A stretch of DNA of 64,000 bases from Nitrospirota bacterium. Lineage in GTDB: Bacteria > Nitrospirota > Leptospirillia > Leptospirillales > Leptospirillaceae. The notes beneath the pieces are model-generated. The model searched no databases. It had not been told where the DNA came from and saw only the letters and a list, made by a program, of their open reading frames with translations. The translations under genes were made by a program, and so were the position numbers. The DNA is taken from the NCBI GenBank assembly GCA_021810805.1, contig JAJZHW010000002.1, positions 154,219 to 218,218 of the forward strand, given 5' to 3'. Below are positions 44,924 through 53,296 of the stretch, one piece after another. Numbering within the stretch: position 1 is the first letter of the stretch; the number at the start of each line of letters is the position of its first letter.

Positions 44924-44947
44924 AGGGTCTCTTGCCATTGCCGCGAC

Positions 44948-44967
44948 CGGAGGGGAACTCCCCTCCG
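44948..44967 (+). promoter_or_regulatory. Hairpin before dapA
   Basis: CGGAGGGG (44948-44955) pairs with CCCCTCCG (44960-44967), loop AACT. It lies about 10 bases before the dapA ribosome site AGGAGGA and may tune dapA translation or mRNA stability. No T run follows. Confidence 0.45.
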
Positions 44968-44991
44968 ACAACCTTCAGGAGGAATCAAAGG

Positions 44992-45897
44992 GTGTTTGCA
45001 GGCTCCATGGTGGCGCTGGTCACGCCGTTCGAAAAAGACCCGGGAGGCCACGGGGGCCGAATCGATGAGAAGGCCCTCCGACGCTTGGTGGACCTCCATG
45101 TGAAGGAAGGGACCCGGGCGATCGTTCCCGTGGGAACCACAGGCGAGTCGGCGACGCTGACCCACGAGGAGCACGAGAAGGTCATCGGCATTGTGGTCGA
45201 ACAGGCGGCGAAGAGGGTCAAGGTTCTGGCCGGGACGGGCTCAAACAGCACGGAGGAGGCTGTGGCCCTTACCCGGGCAGCCCAGAGGATCGGTGCCGAC
45301 GGGGCCCTGGTGATCACCCCCTACTACAACCGGCCGACCCAGGAGGGACTTGTTCGTCACTACGAAACCCTGGCGGCCCGGGTCTCCTTTCCCATGGTGA
45401 TCTATAACGTTCCGGCCCGAACCGGGGTGAACATGCTTCCCGAAACGGTGGCCCGTCTCGCCGGAATCCAGGCCTATGTGGGGGTGAAGGAAGCCTCGGG
45501 AAGCCTCTCCCAGGTGATCGACCTCATGGATCGCCTCGAAGGCCGCATGGCGATTTACTCCGGGGACGACATCCTCACCTATCCCATTCTGGCCCTGGGT
45601 GGCCACGGGACGATCTCCGTCTCGGCCAACCTCGTGCCCCGCAAGATGGCCGATCTGTGCGACTTGGCCCTCTCCGGAGATCTCTCCGGCTCGCTCCGGA
45701 TCCACCGGGAGCTGGTTCCCCTTCACCGGGCCCTGGGCCTTGAGACCAACCCCATCCCCATCAAGACGGCCATGGAGATCGCCGGGATCATCGGAAGCTT
45801 CATGCGCCTTCCCCTCGTTCCCATGGATCTTGGAAACCGGGCAAAGCTGGAAAAGGTTCTCGGAGATCTGGGCATACCCCAGGGAGGCCACCGGTGA
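44992..45897 (+). CDS. dapA: 4-hydroxy-tetrahydrodipicolinate synthase
   Basis: 301 residues from the GTG at 44992, preceded by AGGAGGA. The pyruvate Schiff-base lysine is Lys166 in VGVKEASG. VPVGTTGES near residue 42 and ITPYYNRPTQEGL with the catalytic tyrosines near 108 are present. It condenses pyruvate with aspartate semialdehyde, the entry to the DAP/lysine branch. It overlaps dapB by 4 bases. Confidence 0.96.
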   Translation: MFAGSMVALVTPFEKDPGGHGGRIDEKALRRLVDLHVKEGTRAIVPVGTTGESATLTHEEHEKVIGIVVEQAAKRVKVLAGTGSNSTEEAVALTRAAQRIGADGALVITPYYNRPTQEGLVRHYETLAARVSFPMVIYNVPARTGVNMLPETVARLAGIQAYVGVKEASGSLSQVIDLMDRLEGRMAIYSGDDILTYPILALGGHGTISVSANLVPRKMADLCDLALSGDLSGSLRIHRELVPLHRALGLETNPIPIKTAMEIAGIIGSFMRLPLVPMDLGNRAKLEKVLGDLGIPQGGHR

Positions 45898-46706
45898 GAG
45901 AGAGCCGGGTCAAGGTCGCCCTGATCGGGGCCGGTGGACGGATGGGGCGGGAGATCGCCGCAGTTCTGTCTGAGGATCCTCGATTGACCCTGGGGGCGGC
46001 CTTCGAGTCCCCCCACTCCCCGCTTCTGGGCCGGACGGTGCCGGGATTTCCTGAGCTCGTCTACGAACCCCTGTCGGAGTCGGCCCTCGAGGGGTGTGCG
46101 GTGGGCATCGACTTCTCCCAGCCGGAGGGGCTTCGTCCGACGGTCGATGTCTTTCGGGCCGTTCGCCGTCCGCTGGTGGTGGGGACGACCGGACTCTCCC
46201 CCGACGACCGGGACTATGTCCGGAAGGCCGGCGGGGAGATCCCGATCCTCTGGTCTCCCAACATGAGTCTGGGGGTGAATCTCCTGGCGATTCTTGCAGG
46301 ACAGGCCGCAAGAAGCCTCGAGGGCTTCGACTGCGAAATCCTCGAGATCCACCATCGCCACAAGAAGGACGCTCCCAGCGGAACGGCGCTCTTTCTCGGG
46401 GAGGCGGTGGCCCAGGCACGCAACCAGCTTCTGTCCCAGACCGGGGTCTTCGTCAGACACGGCCTCACAGGAGAGAGAGAGGACGATGCCATCGGTGTCA
46501 TGGCCCTTCGCGGAGGGGATGTGCCGGGAGACCATACGGTCTTCTTTCTGGGAGCCGGGGAACGTCTTGAATTGACGCACCGCGCCGGGAGCCGGGCGGT
46601 CTTTGCCCGGGGGGCGGTGACGGCGGCGGCCTTTCTCCTTGGTCGCCCCCCCGGGTTTGCCACCATGGCGGACGTTCTTCTGGGCGGGGAGAGGCCCGAA
46701 GAATGA
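45894..46706 (+). CDS. dapB: 4-hydroxy-tetrahydrodipicolinate reductase
   Basis: 270 residues, GTG start in a GTGA overlap with dapA. The nucleotide site is ALIGAGGRMGREIA near residue 9. The catalytic HHRHKKDAPSGTA lies near 155. It reduces hydroxy-tetrahydrodipicolinate to tetrahydrodipicolinate, the substrate of DapL encoded 1 kb downstream. It overlaps the FAH-family gene as ATGA. Confidence 0.95.
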   Translation: MRESRVKVALIGAGGRMGREIAAVLSEDPRLTLGAAFESPHSPLLGRTVPGFPELVYEPLSESALEGCAVGIDFSQPEGLRPTVDVFRAVRRPLVVGTTGLSPDDRDYVRKAGGEIPILWSPNMSLGVNLLAILAGQAARSLEGFDCEILEIHHRHKKDAPSGTALFLGEAVAQARNQLLSQTGVFVRHGLTGEREDDAIGVMALRGGDVPGDHTVFFLGAGERLELTHRAGSRAVFARGAVTAAAFLLGRPPGFATMADVLLGGERPEE

Positions 46707-47521
46707 GCCCCCTTCCCCGGGAGGCCGCCAAGGCGCGAAGGGGGGATCTTTTCGTCCGCTATCGCCGCCGGGGGGAGAGACGGATTCTGAGCGGACGCCT
46801 GATGTCCGACGGAAGGATCTCCGCCTTCGACGGATCGGAAGACCGGGTGGGAGAGGTGGTGTGGCTGCCTCCCGTCTCCCCGAGAAAAATCGTGGCGGTG
46901 GGGTTGAACGACCGGGAGCATGCTCTCGAGATGGGGAAGCCCCTTCCCCGGGAACCCCTTCTCTTTCTGAAGGCGGTGACCTCCCTTGCGGCCCACGAGG
47001 AGTCGGTGGTCTACCCCCAGGTCTCTTCCCGGGTCGACTACGAGGGGGAGATCGCTCTGGTGGTGGGGCGAACCGCCGACCACATCTCGCCCCGGGAGGT
47101 CCGGAACCATCTGTTCGGGATCTGCGCCGCCAACGACATCACGGCCCGGGACATTCAGGCGTCTGACGTCCAGTACACCCGGGCCAAGTCCTTTCCGGGC
47201 TTCTGTCCGGTGGGACCGGCCGTCGAGGTGGGGGGAACGCCCCAGGGGCGGACGGTGGTGACGAGGGTCAACGGAGAGATCCGCCAGGAGGGCCGCGTCT
47301 CCTCCCAGATCTTTGGCTGGGAAGACCTGGTGAGCTACATCAGCCACATGATGCCGCTTGAGCCGGGAGACATCGTTCTCACGGGAACCTATCGCGGAGT
47401 GGGCGCGGTGCAGGTGGGAGACCGGATGACGGTGGAGGTCTCGGGGCTGGGGATTCCCCTGTCGAACGCCCTTGTCATGGATCCCTTTCCCGGGCTTTCG
47501 ACCTGCTGGCCCGGAAAATAG
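46703..47521 (+). CDS. Fumarylacetoacetate hydrolase-family protein
   Basis: 272 residues. The C-terminal two thirds are the FAH fold with the metal ligands in YEGEIALVVG (near residue 112) and NDITARDIQ (near 147), plus KSFPGFCPVGP and a closing GTYRGVGAVQ. The N-terminal 65 residues are an extra small domain common in this family. Members cleave or decarboxylate 2-oxo acids such as oxaloacetate and acylpyruvates. Position inside the dap operon suggests a housekeeping task linked to pyruvate/oxaloacetate, but the substrate is unknown. Confidence 0.85.
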   Translation: MSPLPREAAKARRGDLFVRYRRRGERRILSGRLMSDGRISAFDGSEDRVGEVVWLPPVSPRKIVAVGLNDREHALEMGKPLPREPLLFLKAVTSLAAHEESVVYPQVSSRVDYEGEIALVVGRTADHISPREVRNHLFGICAANDITARDIQASDVQYTRAKSFPGFCPVGPAVEVGGTPQGRTVVTRVNGEIRQEGRVSSQIFGWEDLVSYISHMMPLEPGDIVLTGTYRGVGAVQVGDRMTVEVSGLGIPLSNALVMDPFPGLSTCWPGK

Positions 47522-47623
47522 GACGAAGAACCACCACCTCTCTCCTTCCGATTGATTGTTTGCCGGCTCCCGGATTTTGGGCGGGAGATCTCTTCGAATA
47601 ACGGTTCCCGCTCCGGATCCCCA

Positions 47624-47652
47624 TGGAGATTGGAAGCGATTCTGTCTATAAT
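47624..47652 (+). promoter_or_regulatory. Candidate internal promoter for dapL
   Basis: TGGAGA (47624-47629), 17 bases and a perfect TATAAT (47647-47652) lie in the 229-base gap before dapL. A near-perfect inverted repeat, TTTGGTTTTAAAATCAAA, follows at 47684-47701. Nothing else is seen in the gap. Confidence 0.5.
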
Positions 47653-47750
47653 GGACAGGTTTGTGTCTCGGATTCGAAGATCTTTGGTTTTAAAATCAAA
47701 AAGTTCAACCCTCAATAAAAGTCGCATGACCTTCAAGGAGACGCCCCACG

Positions 47751-48932
47751 ATGGATGCAAAGACCCGGTTCGCAAAAAGGATCACCTCCCTTCCGCCCTA
47801 TCTCTTCGCCCGGATCGACGAAAAGAAGAGGGAGGCCCTCTCCCGGGGGGTGGACCTGATCAATCTGGGAATCGGAGATCCTGACACCCCCACCCTGTCC
47901 CCCATCGTCGAAAGTGCCAAGGTGGCCGTTACACGCCCCGAACACCATCAGTATCCCTCCTATGAAGGGATGCTCTCCTTCCGGAAGGCGGTGTCCGACT
48001 GGTACCGGAGACGCTTCGGAGTGGCTCTCGATCCCGCCACCGAGGTGGTGGGGCTGATCGGCTCCAAGGAGGGGATCGGCCATCTTCCCCTGGCCTTCGT
48101 CGATCCGGGTGACGTGGTTCTGATCCCCGAGCCAGGGTATCCCGTCTACCACGCCGGCACCCTCTTTGCCGGGGGAGAGAGCTATTTCATGCCGATTCTC
48201 GAGCAGAACGGCTTCATGCCCGACCTCGACCGGATCCCCGAATCGGTTTACCGCCGGACCAAGATCATGTTCCTGAACTACCCCAACAACCCCACCGGGG
48301 CTTTGGCCACCGATGCCTTCTTTGCCAAGGCCATCGATCTCGCCGCCCGCTACGGCTTCATTCTTGCCCACGATGCGGCCTATTCGGAGATCTACTACGA
48401 CGGCAAGCCTCCCAAGTCCTTCCTCTCCTACCCGGGGGCCAAGGAGGTGGGCATTGAGTTCCATAGCCTCTCCAAGACCTACAACATGACCGGATGGCGG
48501 GTTGGCTTTGCCGTGGGGAACCCCTCCGTTCTGGCCGGTCTTCTCAAGGTGAAGAGCAACCTCGATTCCGGCATCTTCCAGGCCCTCCAGGAGGCCTCGA
48601 TCACCGCCCTTGAAATCCCCGATGCCGATCTCAATGCCCTGAGGTCGCTCTACCAGCATCGTCGGGACGTTCTGGTCCCAGGTCTTAACAGCGTGGGACT
48701 TCGGGCCTTCGCCCCCGGGGCTTCGTTCTATCTCTGGGCGGCCCTTCCCAAGGGAATGAGTTCGGAACAGGCCGCGTTGGCCCTTCTGGAAAAGACGGGA
48801 ATCGTCGCCACCCCCGGCAACGGCTTCGGCCCCTCGGGGGAGGGCTATGTTCGCTTCGCCCTGACGGTGGGCCCCGACCGCCTCAAGGAAGCGGTGGAAC
48901 GAATCCGGACGCAGCGGCTCTTCGGCGCCTGA
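47751..48932 (+). CDS. dapL: LL-diaminopimelate aminotransferase
   Basis: 393 residues. A class I PLP aminotransferase with the DapL-like start INLGIGDPDTPTLSPIVE. The PLP site is SLSKTYNMTGWRVGF with Lys242, and NYPNNPTGALAT lies near residue 181. DapL converts tetrahydrodipicolinate straight to LL-DAP using glutamate, bypassing DapD/DapC/DapE. Placement after dapA and dapB supports this over other aminotransferases of the group. dapF, needed to complete the route, is not in the window. Confidence 0.9.
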   Translation: MDAKTRFAKRITSLPPYLFARIDEKKREALSRGVDLINLGIGDPDTPTLSPIVESAKVAVTRPEHHQYPSYEGMLSFRKAVSDWYRRRFGVALDPATEVVGLIGSKEGIGHLPLAFVDPGDVVLIPEPGYPVYHAGTLFAGGESYFMPILEQNGFMPDLDRIPESVYRRTKIMFLNYPNNPTGALATDAFFAKAIDLAARYGFILAHDAAYSEIYYDGKPPKSFLSYPGAKEVGIEFHSLSKTYNMTGWRVGFAVGNPSVLAGLLKVKSNLDSGIFQALQEASITALEIPDADLNALRSLYQHRRDVLVPGLNSVGLRAFAPGASFYLWAALPKGMSSEQAALALLEKTGIVATPGNGFGPSGEGYVRFALTVGPDRLKEAVERIRTQRLFGA

Positions 48933-48948
48933 CAAGGGAGGAGGGGGC

Positions 48949-49464
48949 GTGGGAGGCTTCTTTGCCATCTCCCTCGGCGGAAACATCGGCGATGTGCGGG
49001 GCGCCTTCCGTGAGGCGCTTCTGGTATTGTCGAAACGGTCGGACCTTCGCCTCCTCGGAACCTCCCTCGTCAGACGAACCCGTCCCTGGGGCGTCGTCTC
49101 TCCCGACTATCTCAACATGGTGGCGGTCGGGTATGCCCGGATCGGCGCTCCCGGGATTTTTTCCCTCCTTCTCCGCATCGAGAGGCGATTTCGGCCCCGG
49201 GGCAAGGGGAAGCTCTACCCGCGGACCCTCGACCTCGACTTTCTCGAATATTCCGGCCCGTTTTTTCCCATCAAAGACCTCCTTCTTCCCCATCCAAGGC
49301 TTCATCTTCGTCCTGAGCTCATGGCGCTTCTTTCTGCGGCACGGCGAGGGGACGGAAGCAGGTGGATCCTTCCGCGACTCCGGAGGGACGAGAGGATCCG
49401 GAATGAAGGATCTCGCCCAGGAACCGTTCGATGCGACGGGGGATGGAGGAACAGGAATCCATGA
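48949..49464 (+). CDS. folK: HPPK: hydroxymethyl-dihydropterin pyrophosphokinase
   Basis: 171 residues, GTG start with GGAGGAGG upstream. SLGGNIGDVRGAF near residue 8 and the signature RTLDLDFLEY near 94, with the magnesium-binding DLD, identify HPPK. LLPHPRLHLRPELMALL completes the core. It pyrophosphorylates the pterin precursor of folate. The last 25 residues, rich in Arg/Gly, go beyond the family core. It overlaps the next gene as ATGA. Confidence 0.9.
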   Translation: MGGFFAISLGGNIGDVRGAFREALLVLSKRSDLRLLGTSLVRRTRPWGVVSPDYLNMVAVGYARIGAPGIFSLLLRIERRFRPRGKGKLYPRTLDLDFLEYSGPFFPIKDLLLPHPRLHLRPELMALLSAARRGDGSRWILPRLRRDERIRNEGSRPGTVRCDGGWRNRNP

Positions 49465-50279
49465 CTTTCCGCCTTTTCCCCCAGTCGGGTCGGGAGAGGT
49501 CAGCTTCTTGTCTTCCCCGGGTCCTCTTCCTGGGACTCTTCTCCCTTCTTCTCCTCTTCTCCGGAGGTGTCGAGGCCTCGGCCCAGATCGGTCCTCTGGG
49601 ACAGACCTTCGAGTTCGACGGCGGGGAGACGGTCTTCTCCCAGAACAGCCAGTATTATTTTGCCATGCTGGGCGATTTCCTCTCCGCTCCCTCGTCGGAA
49701 GCCCCCACGCCGTCCGCAGTGGATGTCGGGACGGCGCCCCTTCGATCGCCCTCTCTCCACCTCTTCGTGGTGGCCTCCTACTTTGCCTATGAGACGCCCG
49801 GGGCCGGGGGGTGGACAAGCAATGCCTACAACGGTCTGACTCCCGCCGTCGGCCTTCGCTTTCCCCTGACGGACGGCTTTGTGGAGGGGGATGTGGGGGC
49901 GGCCCTGGCCAATGCCTACGGGACGGGGCAACCGATGGAGACGGTGGGGGGAGTCTATCTCCAGGGGGAGTTCTACCGCTCCCTGGGGGTCGGGGCGCTG
50001 GATCTCTTTGCCAACTTTCTGGGCTATATCGACTATATTTATGTGCAAGGGCGATGGCTGGCCCCCATCTGGAGCGGAAAAAAGCTTGTCCTTTTTCTCG
50101 GTCCGGAGCTCATCGGCCAGGGAAACAACGGGTACAATGCCGAGCAGGGAGGGGCGGTGGCCGGCCTCTCCCTGCCGGCCCTCCACTCCTATCTCACCCT
50201 CGACGGAGGTCTTCTTCGCTCCTCGGTCTCTTCGGGGTGGGGAGGCTATCAGGGATTTTCGTGGTATGTCTCCTACTGA
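49461..50279 (+). CDS. Predicted outer-membrane beta-barrel protein
   Basis: 272 residues from the ATG at 49461. A signal peptide covers about residues 1-42 (hydrophobic LFLGLFSLLLLFSGGV, then EASAQ). The mature part alternates hydrophobic and polar residues in strands rich in Tyr, Gly and Phe (YFAMLGDFL, LHLFVVASYFAYE, TPAVGLRFPL, VYLQGEFYRS) and ends in an aromatic (WYVSY), as outer-membrane barrels do. There is a faint resemblance to BcsS-type proteins. Function unknown. It overlaps folK by 4 and mutY by 14 bases. Confidence 0.65.
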   Translation: MTFRLFPQSGRERSASCLPRVLFLGLFSLLLLFSGGVEASAQIGPLGQTFEFDGGETVFSQNSQYYFAMLGDFLSAPSSEAPTPSAVDVGTAPLRSPSLHLFVVASYFAYETPGAGGWTSNAYNGLTPAVGLRFPLTDGFVEGDVGAALANAYGTGQPMETVGGVYLQGEFYRSLGVGALDLFANFLGYIDYIYVQGRWLAPIWSGKKLVLFLGPELIGQGNNGYNAEQGGAVAGLSLPALHSYLTLDGGLLRSSVSSGWGGYQGFSWYVSY

Positions 50280-51384
50280 TCCCCCGACCCACCCGACGGA
50301 AGCCCCCGTGGCCGCCCTTCTTGACTGGTACGATGCCGGCCACCGGAATCTTCCCTGGCGGGAGGGCCGCGATCCCTACCGGATCTGGGTCTCGGAAATC
50401 ATGCTCCAGCAGACGACCGTGGCCACGGTGCTCCGTTTTTACGAGCGATTTCTGGAGCGATTTCCCGATGTGGGGACGCTGGCGCGCACCGACCTGACGG
50501 AGGTTCTTCGCCTCTGGTCGGGGCTGGGGTACTACCAGCGGGCCCGGAACCTCCATCGGGCGGCCAGGGTTGTGGCCGAGCGAGGATCCTTTCCCGAAAC
50601 CTTGGAGGAGTGGAAACAGCTTCCCGGAATCGGCCGGAGCACCGCCGGGGCCATCCATTCCATTTCCCGGAACCTCTGGGCCCCCATCCTCGACGCCAAC
50701 GTCCGGCGCGTGGTGGAGCGGTTTTTCGGTGTCGGCAAGGATGAGAAAAAGAGAGAGGCGCGTCTATGGGCGCTCTCGGATGCCTTTGGCCGGGAGAATG
50801 CGCGGCCGGGGGACACCAACCAGGCCCTCATGGAGCTCGGTGCCACCGTGTGCCTTCCCGCCTCTCCCCGCTGTTCGGTCTGTCCGCTTCGCTCCCCCTG
50901 CCGAAACCGGGAAGAGGAGCCGGAGAAACTTGCCCTGCTCCCGGTGAGGCGACGGGAGAGGCGACCCTCCCCTCCCCAGCGGGACAGGCTTGTCCTTCTT
51001 CCCCCGGAGGGATCGCTGCTCTTTGTTCTCCGGGGGGAGGGGCGCCTTCTCGAGGGCCTTTACGATCTTTACGGCGTCTCCGCTTCGTCGATCCCTCCGG
51101 GAGCGACGCTCGCGGAGGGGCCCTATGCCGGATGGCGGGTGGGGGAGGAGCTCTTTGCCGTGACCCACACCTATTCCCATTTTCGGGAGGTGGTCCATGT
51201 GGTGGGGGTGGAGCGTCGGGGGGGAGAGGCTGTGGGCGAAGCGCCAACGGGAAGTGTGAAAGGGGTCGTGCTCCCCCTCTCCCGGGCTCTGGAAGGACCG
51301 ATTCCCCTGACCGGGGTTGCCAAAAAGATCCTCAGGGCGCTCTCCCTACGGGGGTGGGGCGGGTCGGGGGAGGGATCCTCATGA
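50266..51384 (+). CDS. mutY: Adenine DNA glycosylase
   Basis: 372 residues from the ATG at 50266. NLPWREGRDPYRIWVSEIMLQQT (abridged, residues 28-50) holds the catalytic glutamate. The helix-hairpin-helix is LPGIGRSTAGAI and the catalytic aspartate lies in ILDANVRRV. The iron-sulfur ligands have the C-x6-C-x2-C-x5-C spacing (CLPASPRCSVCPLRSPC). The C-terminal 130 residues form the NUDIX-like 8-oxoG-recognition domain. It removes A opposite 8-oxoG. It overlaps the next lipoprotein gene as ATGA. Confidence 0.94.
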   Translation: MSPTDPPTHPTEAPVAALLDWYDAGHRNLPWREGRDPYRIWVSEIMLQQTTVATVLRFYERFLERFPDVGTLARTDLTEVLRLWSGLGYYQRARNLHRAARVVAERGSFPETLEEWKQLPGIGRSTAGAIHSISRNLWAPILDANVRRVVERFFGVGKDEKKREARLWALSDAFGRENARPGDTNQALMELGATVCLPASPRCSVCPLRSPCRNREEEPEKLALLPVRRRERRPSPPQRDRLVLLPPEGSLLFVLRGEGRLLEGLYDLYGVSASSIPPGATLAEGPYAGWRVGEELFAVTHTYSHFREVVHVVGVERRGGEAVGEAPTGSVKGVVLPLSRALEGPIPLTGVAKKILRALSLRGWGGSGEGSS

Positions 51385-52487
51385 ATGGCTTTGGCTCTGG
51401 CTTCCCAAAAGAACGTTGCGCCAGGAGAGGGAGACTCCTGTGCGGGGTTTGCCTGGCGCTGTTCTTGGGAATCTTCGGGGGGTGTCAGGCCCCGGCGGCT
51501 CTTCTCTGGCTTGCCTCCTATCTCCCGACGGGCTCTGAGCCTTCGGCTGTCGTCTGCCCCTCCTCTTCGTCTTGCATTGCGGTGGGGCAGGGAGGGCTCT
51601 TCCTGACATCCCAGAACGGGGGGCAGACGTGGCTTCCGGCAAATTCCGGTCTGGGGGCGGCCCTGGCCAACTACAACCTCACCTCGGCGGCCTGCCTCCC
51701 CACCAACCAGTGCACCGTCGTGGGCAATCAGGGGTTGATCTTAAACAGCACCAATGGTGGTCAGAGCTTCTCCATCCAGAACGTGACGACCAACGGCAAC
51801 CTGACCTTCAACGAGGTCGTCTGCCAAGGTTCGGGAACACCCGCCTGCGCCATCGTGGGGGACAACAACACCCTCCTTCTCCAGAGCCAGTCGGGGGCCT
51901 CCTGGACCCCCGACCTCAATGTTCTTCAGGCGGCTCTGGGGCCGGCAAACTTCAATCAGGTGGTCCTCCAGGGATCGACGATCTGGATCGCCGCCTCCAC
52001 CACCTCGGGGACGGGGATGAATGCCCTCCTCCTCTCCCAGAACGGCGGAACCACCTGGAGCCTCGTCGTGGTATCCCAGGCGCTGGCACCCATGGGGGTG
52101 AGCGGAATCGGCTGCACGAGCCCCACCACCTGCTTTGTGGCGGGGGAGGGGGCCCTCCTCGAGACCACCGACGGGGGGGCCACCTGGTCCTCGACCCTCT
52201 TTTTGGGAGGAGCGGCGGGGAGCTCTCCTCTTTTGACCGGGATCTACGTCGGCCCGGGAAACACCGTCTGGGCCTACGGCCAGAACGGGGCCCTCTACGA
52301 GGTCACATCCCTCTCCTCCGGGGCCCTCTCCGGGGAGGCGGCGGTGGCCCAGATCCTTCCCGCGTCTGCCAGTGCCCTCAACTTCACCGGGGTTACCTGC
52401 CTCTCCGCCCTCTCATGTCTCGCTTCAGGGAGCTCCCTTGCGATTTCCGGGGGAATCTTCTACTCTAGCGCGAGCAGTGGGGGGTAG
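51381..52487 (+). CDS. Lipoprotein with seven YCF48/BNR-like propeller repeats
   Basis: 368 residues. The lipobox is LGIFGGC (cysteine near residue 34). The rest can be cut into seven repeats of about 40-45 residues of the form C-x5/7-C...VG..G.L..S.NGG.TW, typical of YCF48/sialidase-like beta-propellers; five of the seven carry the paired cysteines. One blade (near residue 210) and the sixth lack cysteines. It is probably a periplasmic or outer-membrane-anchored seven-bladed propeller. Ligand unknown. Composition is richer in Ser, Thr, Asn and Gly than in neighbours. Confidence 0.75.
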   Translation: MNGFGSGFPKERCARRGRLLCGVCLALFLGIFGGCQAPAALLWLASYLPTGSEPSAVVCPSSSSCIAVGQGGLFLTSQNGGQTWLPANSGLGAALANYNLTSAACLPTNQCTVVGNQGLILNSTNGGQSFSIQNVTTNGNLTFNEVVCQGSGTPACAIVGDNNTLLLQSQSGASWTPDLNVLQAALGPANFNQVVLQGSTIWIAASTTSGTGMNALLLSQNGGTTWSLVVVSQALAPMGVSGIGCTSPTTCFVAGEGALLETTDGGATWSSTLFLGGAAGSSPLLTGIYVGPGNTVWAYGQNGALYEVTSLSSGALSGEAAVAQILPASASALNFTGVTCLSALSCLASGSSLAISGGIFYSSASSGG

Positions 52488-52544
52488 GACTTTTCCCCGT
52501 TCAATCCTGTTTCTTTTCAAAATTCTCTTCTCTCGGAGGTTTTC

Positions 52545-53108
52545 ATGGGACAAAAAGCCATCAGGCGGTGGGGAATGGCACTGGCCTTTGCCGGACTCAC
52601 CACGGTCATGTCGGGATGTTACGGGCAGTTCGCCCTGGTCCATACGCTCTACAAGGCCAATGGAAATGTGGAGAACAAGTGGGCGCGATCGGGGCTTACG
52701 GCTCTTCTTGTCATTCTTCCTGTCTATGAATTTGCGGGTCTGGGAGATGTCATCATCTTCAACCCCATCGAGTTTTGGACGCACGTGAATCCCGTCACCA
52801 ACCAACCTTCCGTGGCCTCCGACCGGAATGTGGGGCCGGGAGTGGATCCCACGAAGTCCCCGGACGGGTGGCTGTCGAAGAACGACAAGTCGGGACAGAA
52901 GGTCCTGATGGCCTGGCACTATGATGCGGCCACGAAGAAGGTCTCGGCCATCGGCATTGCCGAAGGGCCCGGCGGAAAGGCCACGGTCACCCTCTACCGT
53001 TCGCGTTGGGCAAAGAACGGGCAGACCTTTGCCGGACCGAAGGTGACGGCGGTCACATTCGACCACGGCCACCCTGTCACCAAGATGGCAGGAGCCGGGG
53101 CGATCTAA
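52545..53108 (+). CDS. DUF3332-family lipoprotein
   Basis: 187 residues, ATG after CGGAGG. The signal ends at lipobox VMSGC (cysteine near residue 25), followed by YGQFALVHTLYKANGNVENKW, which matches the DUF3332 beginning. A second hydrophobic segment (LTALLVILPVYEFAGLGDVIIFNP) and a beta-rich tail follow. Function unknown. A strong terminator follows 40 bases after the stop. Confidence 0.75.
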   Translation: MGQKAIRRWGMALAFAGLTTVMSGCYGQFALVHTLYKANGNVENKWARSGLTALLVILPVYEFAGLGDVIIFNPIEFWTHVNPVTNQPSVASDRNVGPGVDPTKSPDGWLSKNDKSGQKVLMAWHYDAATKKVSAIGIAEGPGGKATVTLYRSRWAKNGQTFAGPKVTAVTFDHGHPVTKMAGAGAI

Positions 53109-53147
53109 GAGGATCGTCTGTCTTCGCTTCAAAGAAGCAGAACACAG

Positions 53148-53174
53148 GAGGCTCCTTCGGGGGCCTCTTTTTTT
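53148..53174 (+). terminator. Rho-independent terminator after DUF3332 gene
   Basis: GAGGCTCC (53148-53155) pairs with GGGGCCTC (53160-53167) around a TTCG tetraloop with one G-T pair, followed by seven T (53168-53174). Confidence 0.92.
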
Positions 53175-53243
53175 GTGTTTTCTTGGTGGCCGGATGAAAG
53201 CGGGGAGCAAGGACTGACCACAGGATCGGGGGGAAACGGCGAC

Positions 53244-53275
53244 AAAAAAAGGCCGGGAGGATCATTCCGGCCTTT
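53244..53275 (-). terminator. Rho-independent terminator for the ytxH/DUF948 pair
   Basis: AAAGGCCGG (53248-53256) and CCGGCCTTT (53267-53275) form a 9-bp stem with a 10-base loop. On the minus strand it runs out into seven T (complement of A 53244-53250), 22 bases after the ytxH stop. Confidence 0.88.
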
Positions 53276-53296
53276 GTGAGGAGTGCGAAGAGAGGA

